Assembly: GCF_900129505.1 (NCBI RefSeq)
Contig: NZ_LT670818.1
Location: 5,179,001-5,243,000, forward strand
Source: Bradyrhizobium erythrophlei
Lineage (GTDB): Bacteria > Pseudomonadota > Alphaproteobacteria > Rhizobiales > Xanthobacteraceae
DNA length: 64,000 bases
Direction of reading: 5' to 3'
A model generated the notes under the pieces. That model saw only the letters and a program-made list of their open reading frames with translations. It ran no database searches and was not told the origin of the DNA. Positions 35,125 to 44,689 of this stretch are shown piece after piece. Made by a program: the position numbers and the translations under genes. Every line of letters starts with the position of its first letter. The first letter of the stretch is position 1.

Positions 35125-35724
35125 ATGGTCAGCACAACGGAAACGGACGGAATGCACGCGAGCGAGAACCGGCACCGGACACCGGACCAGATTCTCGGTC
35201 CGTACTTCCCGATGGGACATACGCCGGTCACGCAAGCCGACCTGACCTGCGTCAACGGGGTCGATGGGTTTGCGCAGGGAGAAATCATCGAAGTCACGGG
35301 GAGGATACTAAATCTCGCTGGCGAGCCTGTCCGCAGCGTACCTGTGACGATATGGCAGGCCAATACTTTCGGCCGCTACGACCACGGCAATGATCCCAAT
35401 CCCGCGCCGCTGGACCCCAACTTCGTCGGTTGCGTCGGGGTTCAATCCGATGAGGACGGCATCTATCGGATTAAGACGGTAAAGCCGGGCGCCTATCCGG
35501 CAGGGCCCGACTGGGTGCGGCCGCCGCATATTCACATCGAGGTCCACGGCCGGTTCGAACGGCTGATCACGCAGATGTATTTTCCTGACGAACCGCTAAA
35601 TGCTTCGGACCGGCTGCTCAATACCGCGCTGCGTCCGGATTTGCTGATCGCAAAGCCGGTTTCATCGGAGGATGGATGCGGTCACCGCGTGCTGAATTTC
35701 GATATTGTCCTGTCAAGGGGCTAG
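35125..35724 (+). CDS. Intradiol ring-cleavage dioxygenase
   Basis: 199 residues from the ATG at 35125, 8 bp after the preceding frame. All four non-haem iron ligands of the protocatechuate 3,4-dioxygenase type are present: Tyr in FGRYDH, Tyr in KPGAYPAG, and both His of RPPHIHIEVHG. It resembles the beta (PcaH-like) subunit but no alpha-subunit gene is adjacent, so it may be a homomeric enzyme for a substituted catechol or hydroxyquinol. Likely under the divergent LysR regulator. Confidence 0.85.
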   Translation: MVSTTETDGMHASENRHRTPDQILGPYFPMGHTPVTQADLTCVNGVDGFAQGEIIEVTGRILNLAGEPVRSVPVTIWQANTFGRYDHGNDPNPAPLDPNFVGCVGVQSDEDGIYRIKTVKPGAYPAGPDWVRPPHIHIEVHGRFERLITQMYFPDEPLNASDRLLNTALRPDLLIAKPVSSEDGCGHRVLNFDIVLSRG

Positions 35725-36178
35725 AGGCTGTTTAATAGTCATACTTCGATAAGCCACACGAGTTCAGGCGAAGGTCGAATGTCCGCATCGCGTCAAAAGG
35801 CGAAATACTCGCGCCGAGCAGATGTTTTCAGCTTTACCTCCGAGAACGGACATCCGGCGGCGGCACCGCAATGACCGTTTCGTGCCAGAACCAGACGTCG
35901 CGATGTGAGCTTATTCACATTCCCGATCGACTGAGTGTTTTAGTCTTTGGCTTACGTCCGGTCTCTTGCGGGAGCAGATGGCGACTTACTCGATCGAGCG
36001 ACACAATTTCATCTGTCTTGTCAGCTGATGGCTCGCTTGCCCCTCGCTCGCAGCAACCAAATCATACTTTGGCAAAATGACCGATGCCGTACCTCTTCGA
36101 CTGTCGTCTATTGCGGCAGCGAGGAGGACGTAATTTCGACGCTGCGGTTCGATTTCCGCTTTTCCGCACAAGGAGGAT
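35725..36178. other. Intergenic, contains repeat copy C and remnant upstream of MBL fragment
   Basis: About 450 bp. 35802-35900 is repeat copy C. From about 36134 the frame of the following fragment is open (RCGSISAFPHKED), showing that the coding homology begins before its ATG. Confidence 0.4.
35802..35900. repeat. Intergenic repeat family, copy C
   Basis: Begins GAAATACTCGCGCCGAGCAG then ATGTT and has GACCGTTTCGTGCC at 35872, 56 bp after the GAGCAGATGT anchor, as in copies A and B. Confidence 0.65.
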
Positions 36179-36568
36179 ATGGATTCGTCAAACAACGCCT
36201 CATTGGTTTGTAAGATCACGGAGAAATCAACCGGCGCAACATACCTAGTGACCGGCGATAAAGAAAATGAGCGATGGAAGCGTATCGCGGCAATCTTCGG
36301 CAGCCTCATCAAATGCGATGTCTTGGATGCCCCGCATCATGGCTCAAAGAACGGCATAACCAGCGAAGCATTTAAGCTCATGAAGCCCAACGTCGTTCTA
36401 ATTAGCGCTGGTGTTGGCAATAAGTTTGGCCATCCAGACGCAGAAGCGGTCAAAATATTCGGCTCGCTGGGAGCAAAGGTACATTCCACAAACGACGGCA
36501 ATGGGCAGTCAATACGGACAGAAATCACAAAGAACGGAGCACAATCTTTTTTGTATACGGTGAAATAA
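36179..36568 (+). pseudogene. C-terminal fragment of a metallo-beta-lactamase-fold (ComEC-like) hydrolase
   Basis: 129 codons that match only the last third of ComEC/Rec2-type MBL hydrolases: TYLVTGDKENERW, then DVLDAPHHGSKNG (the PHHGS motif) and ISAGVGNKFGHPDAEAV. The N-terminal HxHxDH metal site is missing. In-frame coding resemblance extends upstream of the ATG until a TAA at 36131, so the front has been lost. An AGGAGG lies only 2 nt before the ATG, too close to be useful. GC is lower than in flanking genes. Confidence 0.7.
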
Positions 36569-36594
36569 CGGCTGACGCTTCGCGGATTGAATAT

Positions 36595-36834
36595 TCAATC
36601 ATACCAATCCTTTCGATCACGTGGCAGCGTCCTGGCCTCCTCGAACAGCTTCCTACGTGCGTACCCCGTCGAGACCGCAGCCTTTAGTTTCGCCAGACCA
36701 GTTTCGAGAAAATGGTTGGCGACGATCAGCGCCTTGACGGCCTCGCGGGCATCGCCGCCACACGCCGCGATGGCCTGATCGGCAGCGGCCTCCAGCTGGT
36801 CCGCGTCCGATTGGGGGTTGGGTGCTGAAGACAT
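36595..36834 (-). CDS. Small hypothetical protein
   Basis: 79 residues: DQLEAAADQAIAACGGDARE followed by AVKALIVANHFLETGLAKLK and a tail ending LPRDRKDWYD. A helical protein pattern I know from Bradyrhizobium hypotheticals. Function unknown. Confidence 0.65.
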   Translation of the reverse strand: MSSAPNPQSDADQLEAAADQAIAACGGDAREAVKALIVANHFLETGLAKLKAAVSTGYARRKLFEEARTLPRDRKDWYD

Positions 36835-37125
36835 TTGGAAAACCTTGGCAGATGGGAGGCCTGAGAATGTTCACGTTTTGTTGCCATCTCAATTCGGTAC
36901 TGGTCGGATAAGTGACTGGTCTGTTTTGATTTTTGTGGTGGTCCCTTTTGGTTGATGAGGCTCCGTATAACTCCGGAATGTCGTCTTAACGACATCGGAA
37001 CGTTTCGGGATCGGGTGCGTATGTGTTGCCCTAAATCCGCTATGATCACTTTTATACATTCCGCCCGGAACGATCTCCCCCATTCAGCGTCAAGCGTTCG
37101 CGCTGAGCAACCACGGGGAAAGTCA

Positions 37126-37311
37126 GTGATCGGCAAACCGTACTTCGTGCGTCAAGCCGCGATCCTGTTTGGGATCGCCAAGGCAACCAAGGACCCCAAG
37201 ATTTCCGCCGCTCTAATGGACAAGGCGGCTGATCTTAAATCGAAAGTTGATGAACCGGCCGCGACGCTCGATATAACGCCGCTGGACATTGAGCCGCCAC
37301 CCGCGACATGA
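37126..37311 (+). CDS. Small hypothetical protein (GTG start)
   Basis: 61 residues from the GTG at 37126 with GGGGAAAG upstream: (Met)IGKPYFVRQAAILFGIAKAT, then LMDKAADLKSKVDEPAA and an acidic proline-rich tail. The frame is open further upstream but without coding character. A pattern I associate with Bradyrhizobium hypotheticals. Confidence 0.55.
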   Translation: MIGKPYFVRQAAILFGIAKATKDPKISAALMDKAADLKSKVDEPAATLDITPLDIEPPPAT

Positions 37312-37352
37312 CGCAAGTCTGATTGTACGGTCGCAGCGCTTGGCGTCGGCAA

Positions 37353-37643
37353 ATGATTGAGAAGTTCACTTCCCCGCAGGTATTCATCCGACGCCATAAA
37401 GCGTCCAAGATTTGCGACGTCGTGGTTTCAGTTCGGGGCCAGGAGATCATCCTCCGCTGTCCGGACTATTCTCAGGCACTCAAATGGGCTCGTTTGGAAT
37501 GCAAGTCTTACAAAATTTCGAAGCCACTCATTTCAGACTCTGAGATTGAGCCACATATTCCAGAGCCCGAGATTGAACCAATTGGCGGGCTGGACGATGA
37601 CGAGGAGCTGCCGTTATTTTTGCGCTCTCCCCGAAACAATTGA
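37353..37643 (+). CDS. Small hypothetical protein
   Basis: 96 residues from the ATG at 37353 (MIEKFTSPQVFIRRHKASKI). The first 60 residues look like a small alpha/beta domain (VVVSVRGQEIILRCPDYSQA); the end is acidic (GGLDDDEELPLFL). No family known. It follows the previous small gene by 41 bp. Confidence 0.5.
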   Translation: MIEKFTSPQVFIRRHKASKICDVVVSVRGQEIILRCPDYSQALKWARLECKSYKISKPLISDSEIEPHIPEPEIEPIGGLDDDEELPLFLRSPRNN

Positions 37644-37719
37644 GTGACGCCTGCTCACGACGTTTCAGCCATTCGATAAGAGCCGACGACGCCTCTTAGG
37701 AGCGCGACGATCTCATTTT

Positions 37720-38148
37720 CTATTCCTGTCTACAGGCTTCCGTGAATTCCCTGAGTTGGTCGTATTCCTCACTGCGCGCTTGCACGCGCCGCCTCAACTC
37801 ATCGAATGTTCTGTTGGGCTCTGCATAGGCTGCGATGATCCCGCGCATTACTTCCTCGGCGCATTTCACTACCCTGCTCGACGATACCAGTCGCATGCGC
37901 TCAACCACAGAGTAAAGATTGCTGATAACCTCTGGTCCCTCGGCTTGGTGACTCCATGCTTCCGCTAAGCATCTCGACGCTTCAATAATGAATTCGGAAT
38001 AGAGCTTTTGGCGCTGTCCGACATGGTGCATACGTGTCTGAGTACCGAGCAGTTTGTGCTGTGTGACCCAGGAAGCGGCAAATGTCGACAATCCGCCGAT
38101 CAGTGAGCCGATTAATCCGGCGCTTGCGGAAAGGATTGCAGTATCCAT
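37720..38148 (-). CDS. Membrane-anchored helical protein
   Basis: 142 residues from the ATG at 38148, with AGGAG upstream. One N-terminal membrane segment (AILSASAGLIGSLIGGLSTF) and a long charged helical cytoplasmic part (RMHHVGQRQKLYSEFIIEAS and onwards). The frame is open for another 110 codons upstream but that part is antisense to the chemoreceptor remnant. Function unknown. Confidence 0.6.
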   Translation of the reverse strand: MDTAILSASAGLIGSLIGGLSTFAASWVTQHKLLGTQTRMHHVGQRQKLYSEFIIEASRCLAEAWSHQAEGPEVISNLYSVVERMRLVSSSRVVKCAEEVMRGIIAAYAEPNRTFDELRRRVQARSEEYDQLREFTEACRQE

Positions 38149-38236
38149 TTCTAATCTCCTGGGCTGGATGCTTGACTGGTGAGCACACATTACTCTGGCA
38201 GACTTCCGGCGATCGCTTGCGCATCCGGCTGAATTC

Positions 38237-38500
38237 TTGCGGGCTGCTCGCGAAGTTCTAGAAGCCAAGGCGCGTTTGTGGTCGGCGAAGCGTCGTCCGA
38301 GTCCAGAAGATCGGGAGCATGATATCGCCAGCCCGACCGACCGACTGGCGCTCAACGCGACGATCGAGGCAGCTCGGATCGGTGAGGCGAGCAAAGGATT
38401 CGCCTTCGTGGGGTCAAATCGCTCGCCAGGCATAATGCGAGCGCGGCCGAAAAAGATCTTAGGCGTTATCCAAAACATCCGGGCAGCGGCGCAGCTTTAG
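38237..38500 (+). pseudogene. Methyl-accepting chemotaxis protein remnant
   Basis: LALNATIEAARIGEASKGFA (38345-38410) is the invariant tip of the chemoreceptor signalling domain. The next frame then carries VKSLARHNASAAEK and the first frame resumes with ILGVIQNIRAAAQ, so two compensating frameshifts are present. Both ends of the receptor are missing. Confidence 0.75.
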
Positions 38501-38661
38501 TCGAAACCTTCAACTGCAACGCGCTGAGCGCCTTCGCGGCCGGGCATGGGCCGGAGAGTAGAGCGCGAAGACCACGAGAGCAGCACAAAACACCTGGCGC
38601 ATGTCAGGCCCCCATCACGCCGCGTCGCCGACGATTTCCGCGACCAACCCGTTCGTTGTTG

Positions 38662-39126
38662 TCATGAAAGGCCACGCTCCTCCAGCCAGTCGACATAGAG
38701 CCGACGTTCAGCAAACAACCACACGCCGTCCATCTTCACGAACCTGTCGAGATAGCGGAGCGAGGCGACCATCAGGCGGCGGCTTCCACCATCCGCCGTC
38801 ACGTGATGCGCCAGGCAGTAAGTTTCGCCAGTTCCTCTGTCGCCCGTCAGCGTGAAGATGGTGCTCTGCCCGAGGAAGTGTGTGGTCGCGTCATACTTGT
38901 TCAACTCAGCGAACACGGGCGCGAGCGCCTCGCGCGAGTGCAGCTCCTGCGAGGGCGTCGGGTCTTTGGCGTTCATGTACACCACGAAGTGGGTATCGGC
39001 AGTGAAGAGGGACATCTGACCTTTCGCATCGCGGCGATCGGCGCAGTGCGCGTAGCCCTCGATGAGCTCCCGGATCGCAAGACGGTCCGCGGCTTCCTCG
39101 GGTGAGATGGCGACGTGTTTGCTCAT
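38662..39126 (-). CDS. SnoaL-like (NTF2-fold) protein
   Basis: 154 residues with the SnoaL_4-type start (AADRLAIRELIEGYAHCADR) and the ending WLFAERRLYVDWLEERGL. Such proteins are small ring hydroxylase-associated or isomerase-like enzymes. It follows the aldehyde dehydrogenase gene by 11 bp and is probably translated from the same messenger. Substrate unknown. Confidence 0.8.
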   Translation of the reverse strand: MSKHVAISPEEAADRLAIRELIEGYAHCADRRDAKGQMSLFTADTHFVVYMNAKDPTPSQELHSREALAPVFAELNKYDATTHFLGQSTIFTLTGDRGTGETYCLAHHVTADGGSRRLMVASLRYLDRFVKMDGVWLFAERRLYVDWLEERGLS

Positions 39127-39137
39127 CCGTGTTCTGC

Positions 39138-40556
39138 TCAGGTTTCAAGAATGGCGCGGGTTTCGAGAAACGCCTCGATCCCGTACCGGCCATATTCCCG
39201 GCCGATGCCGGAGTATTTGAATCCACCCCAGGGCGCCTGAGGATCATCAGTCATGCCGTTGATCACGACTCGGCCGGCCCGCAACTGAGAGGCCACGCGG
39301 CGCGCGCGTTTGATGTCGGTCCCGAGGACGGCGGCGTGAAGACCGTATTTGGAGTCGTTGGCGATCGAGACCGCTTCGTCCTCGGAGTCGTAGGCGATGA
39401 CGCTGAGTACAGGGCCGAAGATCTCTTCCCTCGCTATCGTCATGTCGTTATTCACGTTGACGAACACCGTGGGCTTCACGAAGAACCCCGCTTTGAGCCC
39501 TTCCGGACGGCCCTCGCCCCCCACCAGCACCTCGGCGCCTTCTTCGATGCCCTTACGGATGTAGGATTGCACGCGCTTGTATTGTTTCTGCGATGCCATG
39601 GGTCCAACAGCAATCTTCGGATCGGCCGGATCGCCGACGGTGAAGGCGCGCATGGCGTCTGCGATGGCTTGCTTGACGTCCTCGAATCGCGTCCTTGGCA
39701 CAAGCAAACGCGTTCCCGCGGCACAAGCTTGGCCACTGTTCAAAAAGGCCAGGGTGAGGGCGGCCGGGATCGCCTGAGCGACATCGGCATCATCGAGCAA
39801 GATGGTGGGCGATTTTCCGCCCAGCTCGAGCGTGATGCGCTTCATCGTCGCTGCGCCATCCCGCATGATGGTTTCGCCCACAGCAACCGAGCCGGTGAAC
39901 GAGATCTTGTCGACGTTCGGATTGCGGACGAGCTCCGCCCCAACGACATCCCCTCGGCCCGTGACGACGTTCAGAAGACCCTTCGGCAGGTTGGCCTCAT
40001 GGAGGGCCTCGATCAACACCTGCGTCTGCAACGAGCTTAACTCGCTGGGCTTGATGACCACCGTACAGCCTGCGGCAACCGCCGAAGCCAGTTTCAGGCA
40101 AATAAACAGCGCGTTTGCATTCCATGCGGTAATCAGGCCGGCCACGCCGACCGGCTCCAAGGTCACCGTCGTCTTGTCCCAGCTACGGGTCAGTGGCATC
40201 TCCTCAAGCGCTTTTTCGGCTGCCAGAAACGCGTTGATGCCGGACTGCACGATCAATCCGGCGAACTGTACGACGCCGCCGTATTCTTCCACCATTGCGG
40301 CTGTCAGGTCATCGAGACGCGCCGAGGCGGCCGCATGCAGGCGGCGCAAGATCTTCGCGCGCTCTTCCTTCGTCGAGCGGCCGTAGGTCGCGAAAGCGCG
40401 CTTGGCCGCGGCGATTGCGCGCTGCGTATCCTGCTCGTCCGCCAGCGTGACGCGCGCGATGACTTGACTATCGGTTGGCCTGACAATGTCCATTAGCTCC
40501 CGACCGTGGGATTCAACAAACGCCCCATCAATGTAGTGGGTGATGATTGTTTTCAC
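39138..40556 (-). CDS. NAD(P)-dependent aldehyde dehydrogenase
   Basis: 472 residues from the GTG at 40556, chosen because AAGGAG lies 6 nt before it; the frame is open 7 codons further. Catalytic Cys in NSGQACAAGTRL and general-base Glu in ITLELGGKSPT are present, as are the cofactor motif SFTGSVAVGE and the C-terminal PWGGFKYSGIGREYG. Full length. Together with the SnoaL gene it probably forms a small catabolic operon for an aldehyde from an aromatic or terpenoid compound. Confidence 0.92.
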   Translation of the reverse strand: MKTIITHYIDGAFVESHGRELMDIVRPTDSQVIARVTLADEQDTQRAIAAAKRAFATYGRSTKEERAKILRRLHAAASARLDDLTAAMVEEYGGVVQFAGLIVQSGINAFLAAEKALEEMPLTRSWDKTTVTLEPVGVAGLITAWNANALFICLKLASAVAAGCTVVIKPSELSSLQTQVLIEALHEANLPKGLLNVVTGRGDVVGAELVRNPNVDKISFTGSVAVGETIMRDGAATMKRITLELGGKSPTILLDDADVAQAIPAALTLAFLNSGQACAAGTRLLVPRTRFEDVKQAIADAMRAFTVGDPADPKIAVGPMASQKQYKRVQSYIRKGIEEGAEVLVGGEGRPEGLKAGFFVKPTVFVNVNNDMTIAREEIFGPVLSVIAYDSEDEAVSIANDSKYGLHAAVLGTDIKRARRVASQLRAGRVVINGMTDDPQAPWGGFKYSGIGREYGRYGIEAFLETRAILET

Positions 40557-40914
40557 GCGGCTCTCCTTGGCTACCATTGCGGGAATGAAGTCGTGACAAC
40601 ACGCTTGGGCTAGGCGTCCCGCAGAAGGGCGCAGATGCCCACCTCGTTCACTGGCAACGCCAGGCAGCGCGTCGGCTGTCGCTCCCTGCGTCCTGTGCCA
40701 GCGGCCGCTCCGCGGCCGGTTGAAGTTAGGGGCAACAAGCTGCGCAAATCTTTTGAAAATCTGCTGCGAATTTAGTGATTCGGTCGCAAATCGGATTGCT
40801 CCCAGAACGACGGGAGAGTCGCTCTTGCCAATTCAGTTCGACGAAGCGAACTCTAGGGCTGGACTATCGGGTCAAAGTCCAAAATTGTGGCGTTGGAGTC
40901 GCGAAGGGGGGCAG
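40557..40914. other. Divergent intergenic region
   Basis: About 360 bp between the aldehyde dehydrogenase operon and the cyclase gene. The AT-richer part (40735-40800) probably contains the cyclase promoter. No repeat or clear operator seen. Confidence 0.4.
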
Positions 40915-42684
40915 ATGGTGACTGAGCGCGTAGAGCGCCGGCTGGCGGCGATATTGGCTGTCGATGTCGCGGGCTATTCGCGCCTGATGGGTTCTGATGA
41001 ACTTGGAACCCTTGCCGCCCTGAAGGCCGCTCGGCGTGACATCGTCGATCCCGCCATTGCCGCGCATAGTGGCCGGATCATTAAGACAACAGGGGATGGA
41101 ATGCTGGTCGTATTCGCCAGCGTGGTCGATGCCGTCACCTGCGCGATGTTCGCGCAATCTCAGATGGCACAACTAAAGGGCGTGCCGCAGAGTATCGCAT
41201 TTCGGATCGGCATCAACGTGGGTGATATCATTATTGAGAGCGACGATATCTTTGGTGACGGCGTCAATATCGCGGCAAGGGTCGAGAATGAGTGCGAGCC
41301 AGGGGGTGTTTGGCTATCCGACGACGCCTATCGGCAGGTGCGGGGGAAGACAACATTTGCGTTTGACGATCTCGGTGAGCGCTCGCTGAAGAACATCGAG
41401 CGGCCCGTTCGGATCTATTCCGTGCGTTCGGCCGGGCATTCCCCGGCCATGAGGGTCGCGTCGCCATCAGAATCCAAGAAGCCCCCGTTGCCTCCCGACA
41501 GGCCCTCGATCGCGGTGCTGCCGTTCTCCAACATGAGCGGAGACCCCGAGCAGGAGTATTTCGCCGACGGCATGGTGGAGGACATCATAACCGCGTTGTC
41601 GCATTTCAAGTCGCTATTTGTAATCGCTCGCAATTCGAGTTTCACTTATAAAGGCAGGGCGGTGGACATAAAGCAGGTGGGGCGCGAACTTGGCGTTCGT
41701 TATGTGCTGGAAGGTAGCGTGCGCAAGGCGGGCGGGCGGATGCGTATCACCGGCCAGCTCATCGAGGCGGTTACCGGTGCACATCTTTGGGCGGACAAGA
41801 TCGACGGCGCCTTGGAAGATATATTCGATCTCCAGGATGAAGTCACAACTAGAGTAGTGGGAGCGATTGAGCCTTCCATTACGCGGGCAGAAATCACTCG
41901 GGCGCATGTGAAATCGACTTTCAGCGTCGATGCCTATGACCTCTATCTGAAAGCCCTTGCAGCCCACTATTCGCAAACTCGTTCCGACATCGACAGGGCG
42001 CTGCAATTGTTGGAGGAGGCGCTCCGCCTCGACGCGTCTTACGCCTGGATCAAAGCATTTGCTGCCTACATACTTTGCATCAAGATAGGTCAGGGCTGGG
42101 GTACCCCCGAGGATCGAGAGAAAGCGACGCGCTTTGCTCGTGAGGCCCTGCTGTCCGGGAGTGATGAACCGAAGACGAATGCATTTGCCGCTCACGCGCT
42201 CGGATGGCTTGCGGGAGAGCATGACGTCGCATTGGCTGCCATCGGAAGAGCGCTGCATTCAAACCCGAATTGTTTCGACGTTCTGATCCGAAGCGGTTGG
42301 GTGCACGCATGGACCGCCGACTTCGATCCTGCCGTCGAGCATTTCTTGCGCTGCGTTCGATTGAATCCGGTTGATCCCCTGCTGGGACATGCGTATTGCG
42401 GGCTCGCCTTCGTCCACAATCTGAAAGGGGAATACGAAGAGGGGACCGAGTATGCCAAGCTTACGGCCCACAATATGCCAGGATGGATTTTTGGTTGGGT
42501 TCACTTGGCCATTTCGTCGGCTTACATCGGCAATTTTCAGGAGGCGAGAGCAGCCGTCGGCCGCATTCTGGAGCTCAACCCGTCGTTCTCTGTGAAGCAG
42601 TACTGCGTCATTTCGTCGTCCAAGCATGATTGGATGTTGGAGAAGGCCGCCGAGGGTCTACGTCTGGCCGGGATTCCCGAATAA
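40915..42684 (+). CDS. Class III adenylate/guanylate cyclase with TolB-like and TPR region
   Basis: 589 residues from the ATG at 40915. Residues 5-175 form a class III cyclase domain with the metal-binding Asp residues in VDVAGYSRLM and TTGDGMLVVF and the transition-state residues in GDGVNIAARVE. Residues 190-330 are the conserved extension (PSIAVLPFSNMSGDPEQEYF) found in many rhizobial cyclases, followed by TPR-like repeats. No membrane segment. It would make cAMP (or cGMP); the Crp-type regulator 3.7 kb downstream is a possible receiver, though there is no direct evidence. Confidence 0.9.
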   Translation: MVTERVERRLAAILAVDVAGYSRLMGSDELGTLAALKAARRDIVDPAIAAHSGRIIKTTGDGMLVVFASVVDAVTCAMFAQSQMAQLKGVPQSIAFRIGINVGDIIIESDDIFGDGVNIAARVENECEPGGVWLSDDAYRQVRGKTTFAFDDLGERSLKNIERPVRIYSVRSAGHSPAMRVASPSESKKPPLPPDRPSIAVLPFSNMSGDPEQEYFADGMVEDIITALSHFKSLFVIARNSSFTYKGRAVDIKQVGRELGVRYVLEGSVRKAGGRMRITGQLIEAVTGAHLWADKIDGALEDIFDLQDEVTTRVVGAIEPSITRAEITRAHVKSTFSVDAYDLYLKALAAHYSQTRSDIDRALQLLEEALRLDASYAWIKAFAAYILCIKIGQGWGTPEDREKATRFAREALLSGSDEPKTNAFAAHALGWLAGEHDVALAAIGRALHSNPNCFDVLIRSGWVHAWTADFDPAVEHFLRCVRLNPVDPLLGHAYCGLAFVHNLKGEYEEGTEYAKLTAHNMPGWIFGWVHLAISSAYIGNFQEARAAVGRILELNPSFSVKQYCVISSSKHDWMLEKAAEGLRLAGIPE

Positions 42685-42805
42685 ATACTTGTAACTATTG
42701 GTGGATCGGGAGCCCGCGTTAGGGTAGCCTCTTGCGATCGGGCAATTGCGTCTTGATACGATTGAGTGTACCGACACCGACAAGCCTCAACTCGGGAGGT
42801 CTGCT

Positions 42806-43714
42806 ATGGCGTCGATTGAAGGTTACGGGCAAGGACTTGCCGAGCGGCTTCATATGGAGCGAGCGCCAGCGATCCTTTCGCGAGTATTGCGCACGGCCGA
42901 CATGGCCGTCACGGAGACGCGATGCGATGTCCCGGTGCAAGAACTGAGCGCTTCCTTTCAACCCGAAGATGCTTTTCTGATCACTTTGACGCTTCGTGAC
43001 TTTCCCAATCGAGAATATTGGGAGGAAGGGCGTCTAGTATCCGTATCCGACGTACGTGTCGGTCAAACTTGTATCCATGATCTGAAGCGCAACCCCACAG
43101 CCCGTCTCGACAAGCCTCACCACGTTGTGTTTTTTTATCTACCTCGCGGCGCGCTGGACGCGATCGCTGAGGACGCGGACGCGCGACGAATTGGCGATCT
43201 GTACTACAAGCCAGTGGCGATCGATGATGCCACGATTTCCGGTCTCGGCACGGCAATGCTGCCGGCGCTAAGCCATCCCGATCGAGCGAACCAGATGTTC
43301 ATCGACCACGTCCTCTTGGGGCTCGGGATACATGTTGCTCAGACTTATGGGGGCATGCGACCGCTGTCACCGCCGATCCGGGGTGGGCTCGCGGCCTGGC
43401 AGGTGAGGCGCGCCAAGGAAATTCTCACTGCCAACCTTGATGGTCGTGTGCCACTCAATGAGGTGGCTCGGGCGTGCGGCCTGTCGGCGAGCTATTTCGC
43501 GCGTGCGTTTCGCCGTTCCGTAGGAGTCGCACCGCACAACTGGCTTCTGACGTTTCGCGTCGAGGTCGCCAAGCAGAAGCTGCGCGATGGCCGGTTGTCC
43601 TTGCGGGATGTAGCCTTGGCCTGCGGCTTTGCAGATCAAAGTCACCTGACGCAGGTCTTCACCCGCTCAGTTGGCGTGAGCCCTGGCGCGTGGCGTCGAG
43701 CGGTCGACGAATAG
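42806..43714 (+). CDS. AraC-family transcriptional regulator
   Basis: 302 residues from the ATG at 42806 (GGGAGG upstream). C-terminal DNA-binding domain with VPLNEVARACGLSASYFARA and LSLRDVALACGFADQSHLTQ, ending FTRSVGVSPGAWRR. The N-terminal part is of unknown ligand. It precedes the cupin and dehydrogenase genes and may control them. Confidence 0.88.
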   Translation: MASIEGYGQGLAERLHMERAPAILSRVLRTADMAVTETRCDVPVQELSASFQPEDAFLITLTLRDFPNREYWEEGRLVSVSDVRVGQTCIHDLKRNPTARLDKPHHVVFFYLPRGALDAIAEDADARRIGDLYYKPVAIDDATISGLGTAMLPALSHPDRANQMFIDHVLLGLGIHVAQTYGGMRPLSPPIRGGLAAWQVRRAKEILTANLDGRVPLNEVARACGLSASYFARAFRRSVGVAPHNWLLTFRVEVAKQKLRDGRLSLRDVALACGFADQSHLTQVFTRSVGVSPGAWRRAVDE

Positions 43715-43790
43715 AGGTGGATGCCCGTACAATTCACCGGAGAATGCGACAACCAACGGAATTTGGCCGTTTTTCCGCAACCGATATCCT

Positions 43791-44105
43791 GTGTTAGCCG
43801 GTGCCGATGACCTTGCGGCTGCCTTCGTGCGACTCGGGCCGCGCAGGATTGCTGAACAGCCGTTTCAAGGCGCAATTTGCAGGACAGACGCCGCTCCGAT
43901 CCAGGTATCGCTGGTCACGGCCACCCGGCACACCGTGCCTCGTCTTGCTTCGCACATTGCCACGAGCACGGACGATCTTTGCTTTGTCAATCTCCAGCTC
44001 GAAGGGGTGGGGCGTACCGCGCAGCGCGGTCAAGAACAGATCAGTGCGATCGGCGACGCAGGCTTTGTCGCAGTTGCGACAATCGCACGCATAACAGTCG
44101 CGTAA
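43791..44105 (+). pseudogene. 5' half of an AraC-type regulator
   Basis: About 104 codons that match the N-terminal AraC-binding domain of a family in which DDLCFVNLQLEGVGRTAQRG and the preceding ATRHTVPRLASHIA are typical. The sequence stops at 44105 without any helix-turn-helix, and no continuing frame follows. Confidence 0.55.
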
Positions 44106-44154
44106 CGTCGTAGCGCCCGTCGCTCGGGCCGAAATCAGGAAAACGGAGAAAGCA

Positions 44155-44625
44155 ATGTTCTTTGAACATGTCGAGGCGAGCTGCATTTCCGACGAATCGA
44201 TGCCTTGGATACCGCTTGGCATCGCGCCGGGCGTCGAGGTCAAATTCTTCAAGGCCGACCCGATCCGAGGCGAGGTCATCGCCCTGCTGAAGGCGCCGGC
44301 GGATGCCAAATTGCCTCGCCATCACCACAGCGGAACTGTCGTTGTCTACACCTTGAAGGGTAAGTGGAAATACAAGGAGCACGATTGGGTCGCGGGCCCC
44401 GGCAGCATCGTCTACGAAATCGCCGCGTCGACTCACGCGCCGGAAGCCGTGCCGGACGGCGGGCCTGAAGTGGTTGTCCTTAACATCGTCAGCGGAGATC
44501 TCGTGTATCTTAACGACGACGACAGTGTGATGGCCACGGCGAATTGGCGCAGCGCCGCCAAGCAATATTTTGGCTACTGCAAGAAAAACGGCATTGAGCC
44601 CCGCGACATCACGGCGTTCGGCTAA
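44155..44625 (+). CDS. Cupin, 2,4'-dihydroxyacetophenone dioxygenase-like
   Basis: 156 residues with a cupin barrel; LPRHHHSGTVVVYTLKGKW near residue 54 carries the metal-binding His cluster. It resembles the 2,4'-dihydroxyacetophenone dioxygenase family, iron enzymes that cleave a carbon-carbon bond in aromatic ketones. The next gene is a hydroxyacyl-CoA dehydrogenase 64 bp on, which fits a small catabolic operon. The exact substrate is not known. Confidence 0.75.
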   Translation: MFFEHVEASCISDESMPWIPLGIAPGVEVKFFKADPIRGEVIALLKAPADAKLPRHHHSGTVVVYTLKGKWKYKEHDWVAGPGSIVYEIAASTHAPEAVPDGGPEVVVLNIVSGDLVYLNDDDSVMATANWRSAAKQYFGYCKKNGIEPRDITAFG

Positions 44626-44689
44626 AGTCGCGCGGCATCCGACTCGACGCCTGCAGTCACCCCTCGGTAACCGATGAGGAGCAGCGAAC

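Noticed and set aside
40720..40914. 65-codon N-terminal extension of the adenylate cyclase
   Set aside because: The cyclase domain begins right after the ATG at 40915, which has a purine-rich ribosome binding site; the extension has no features.
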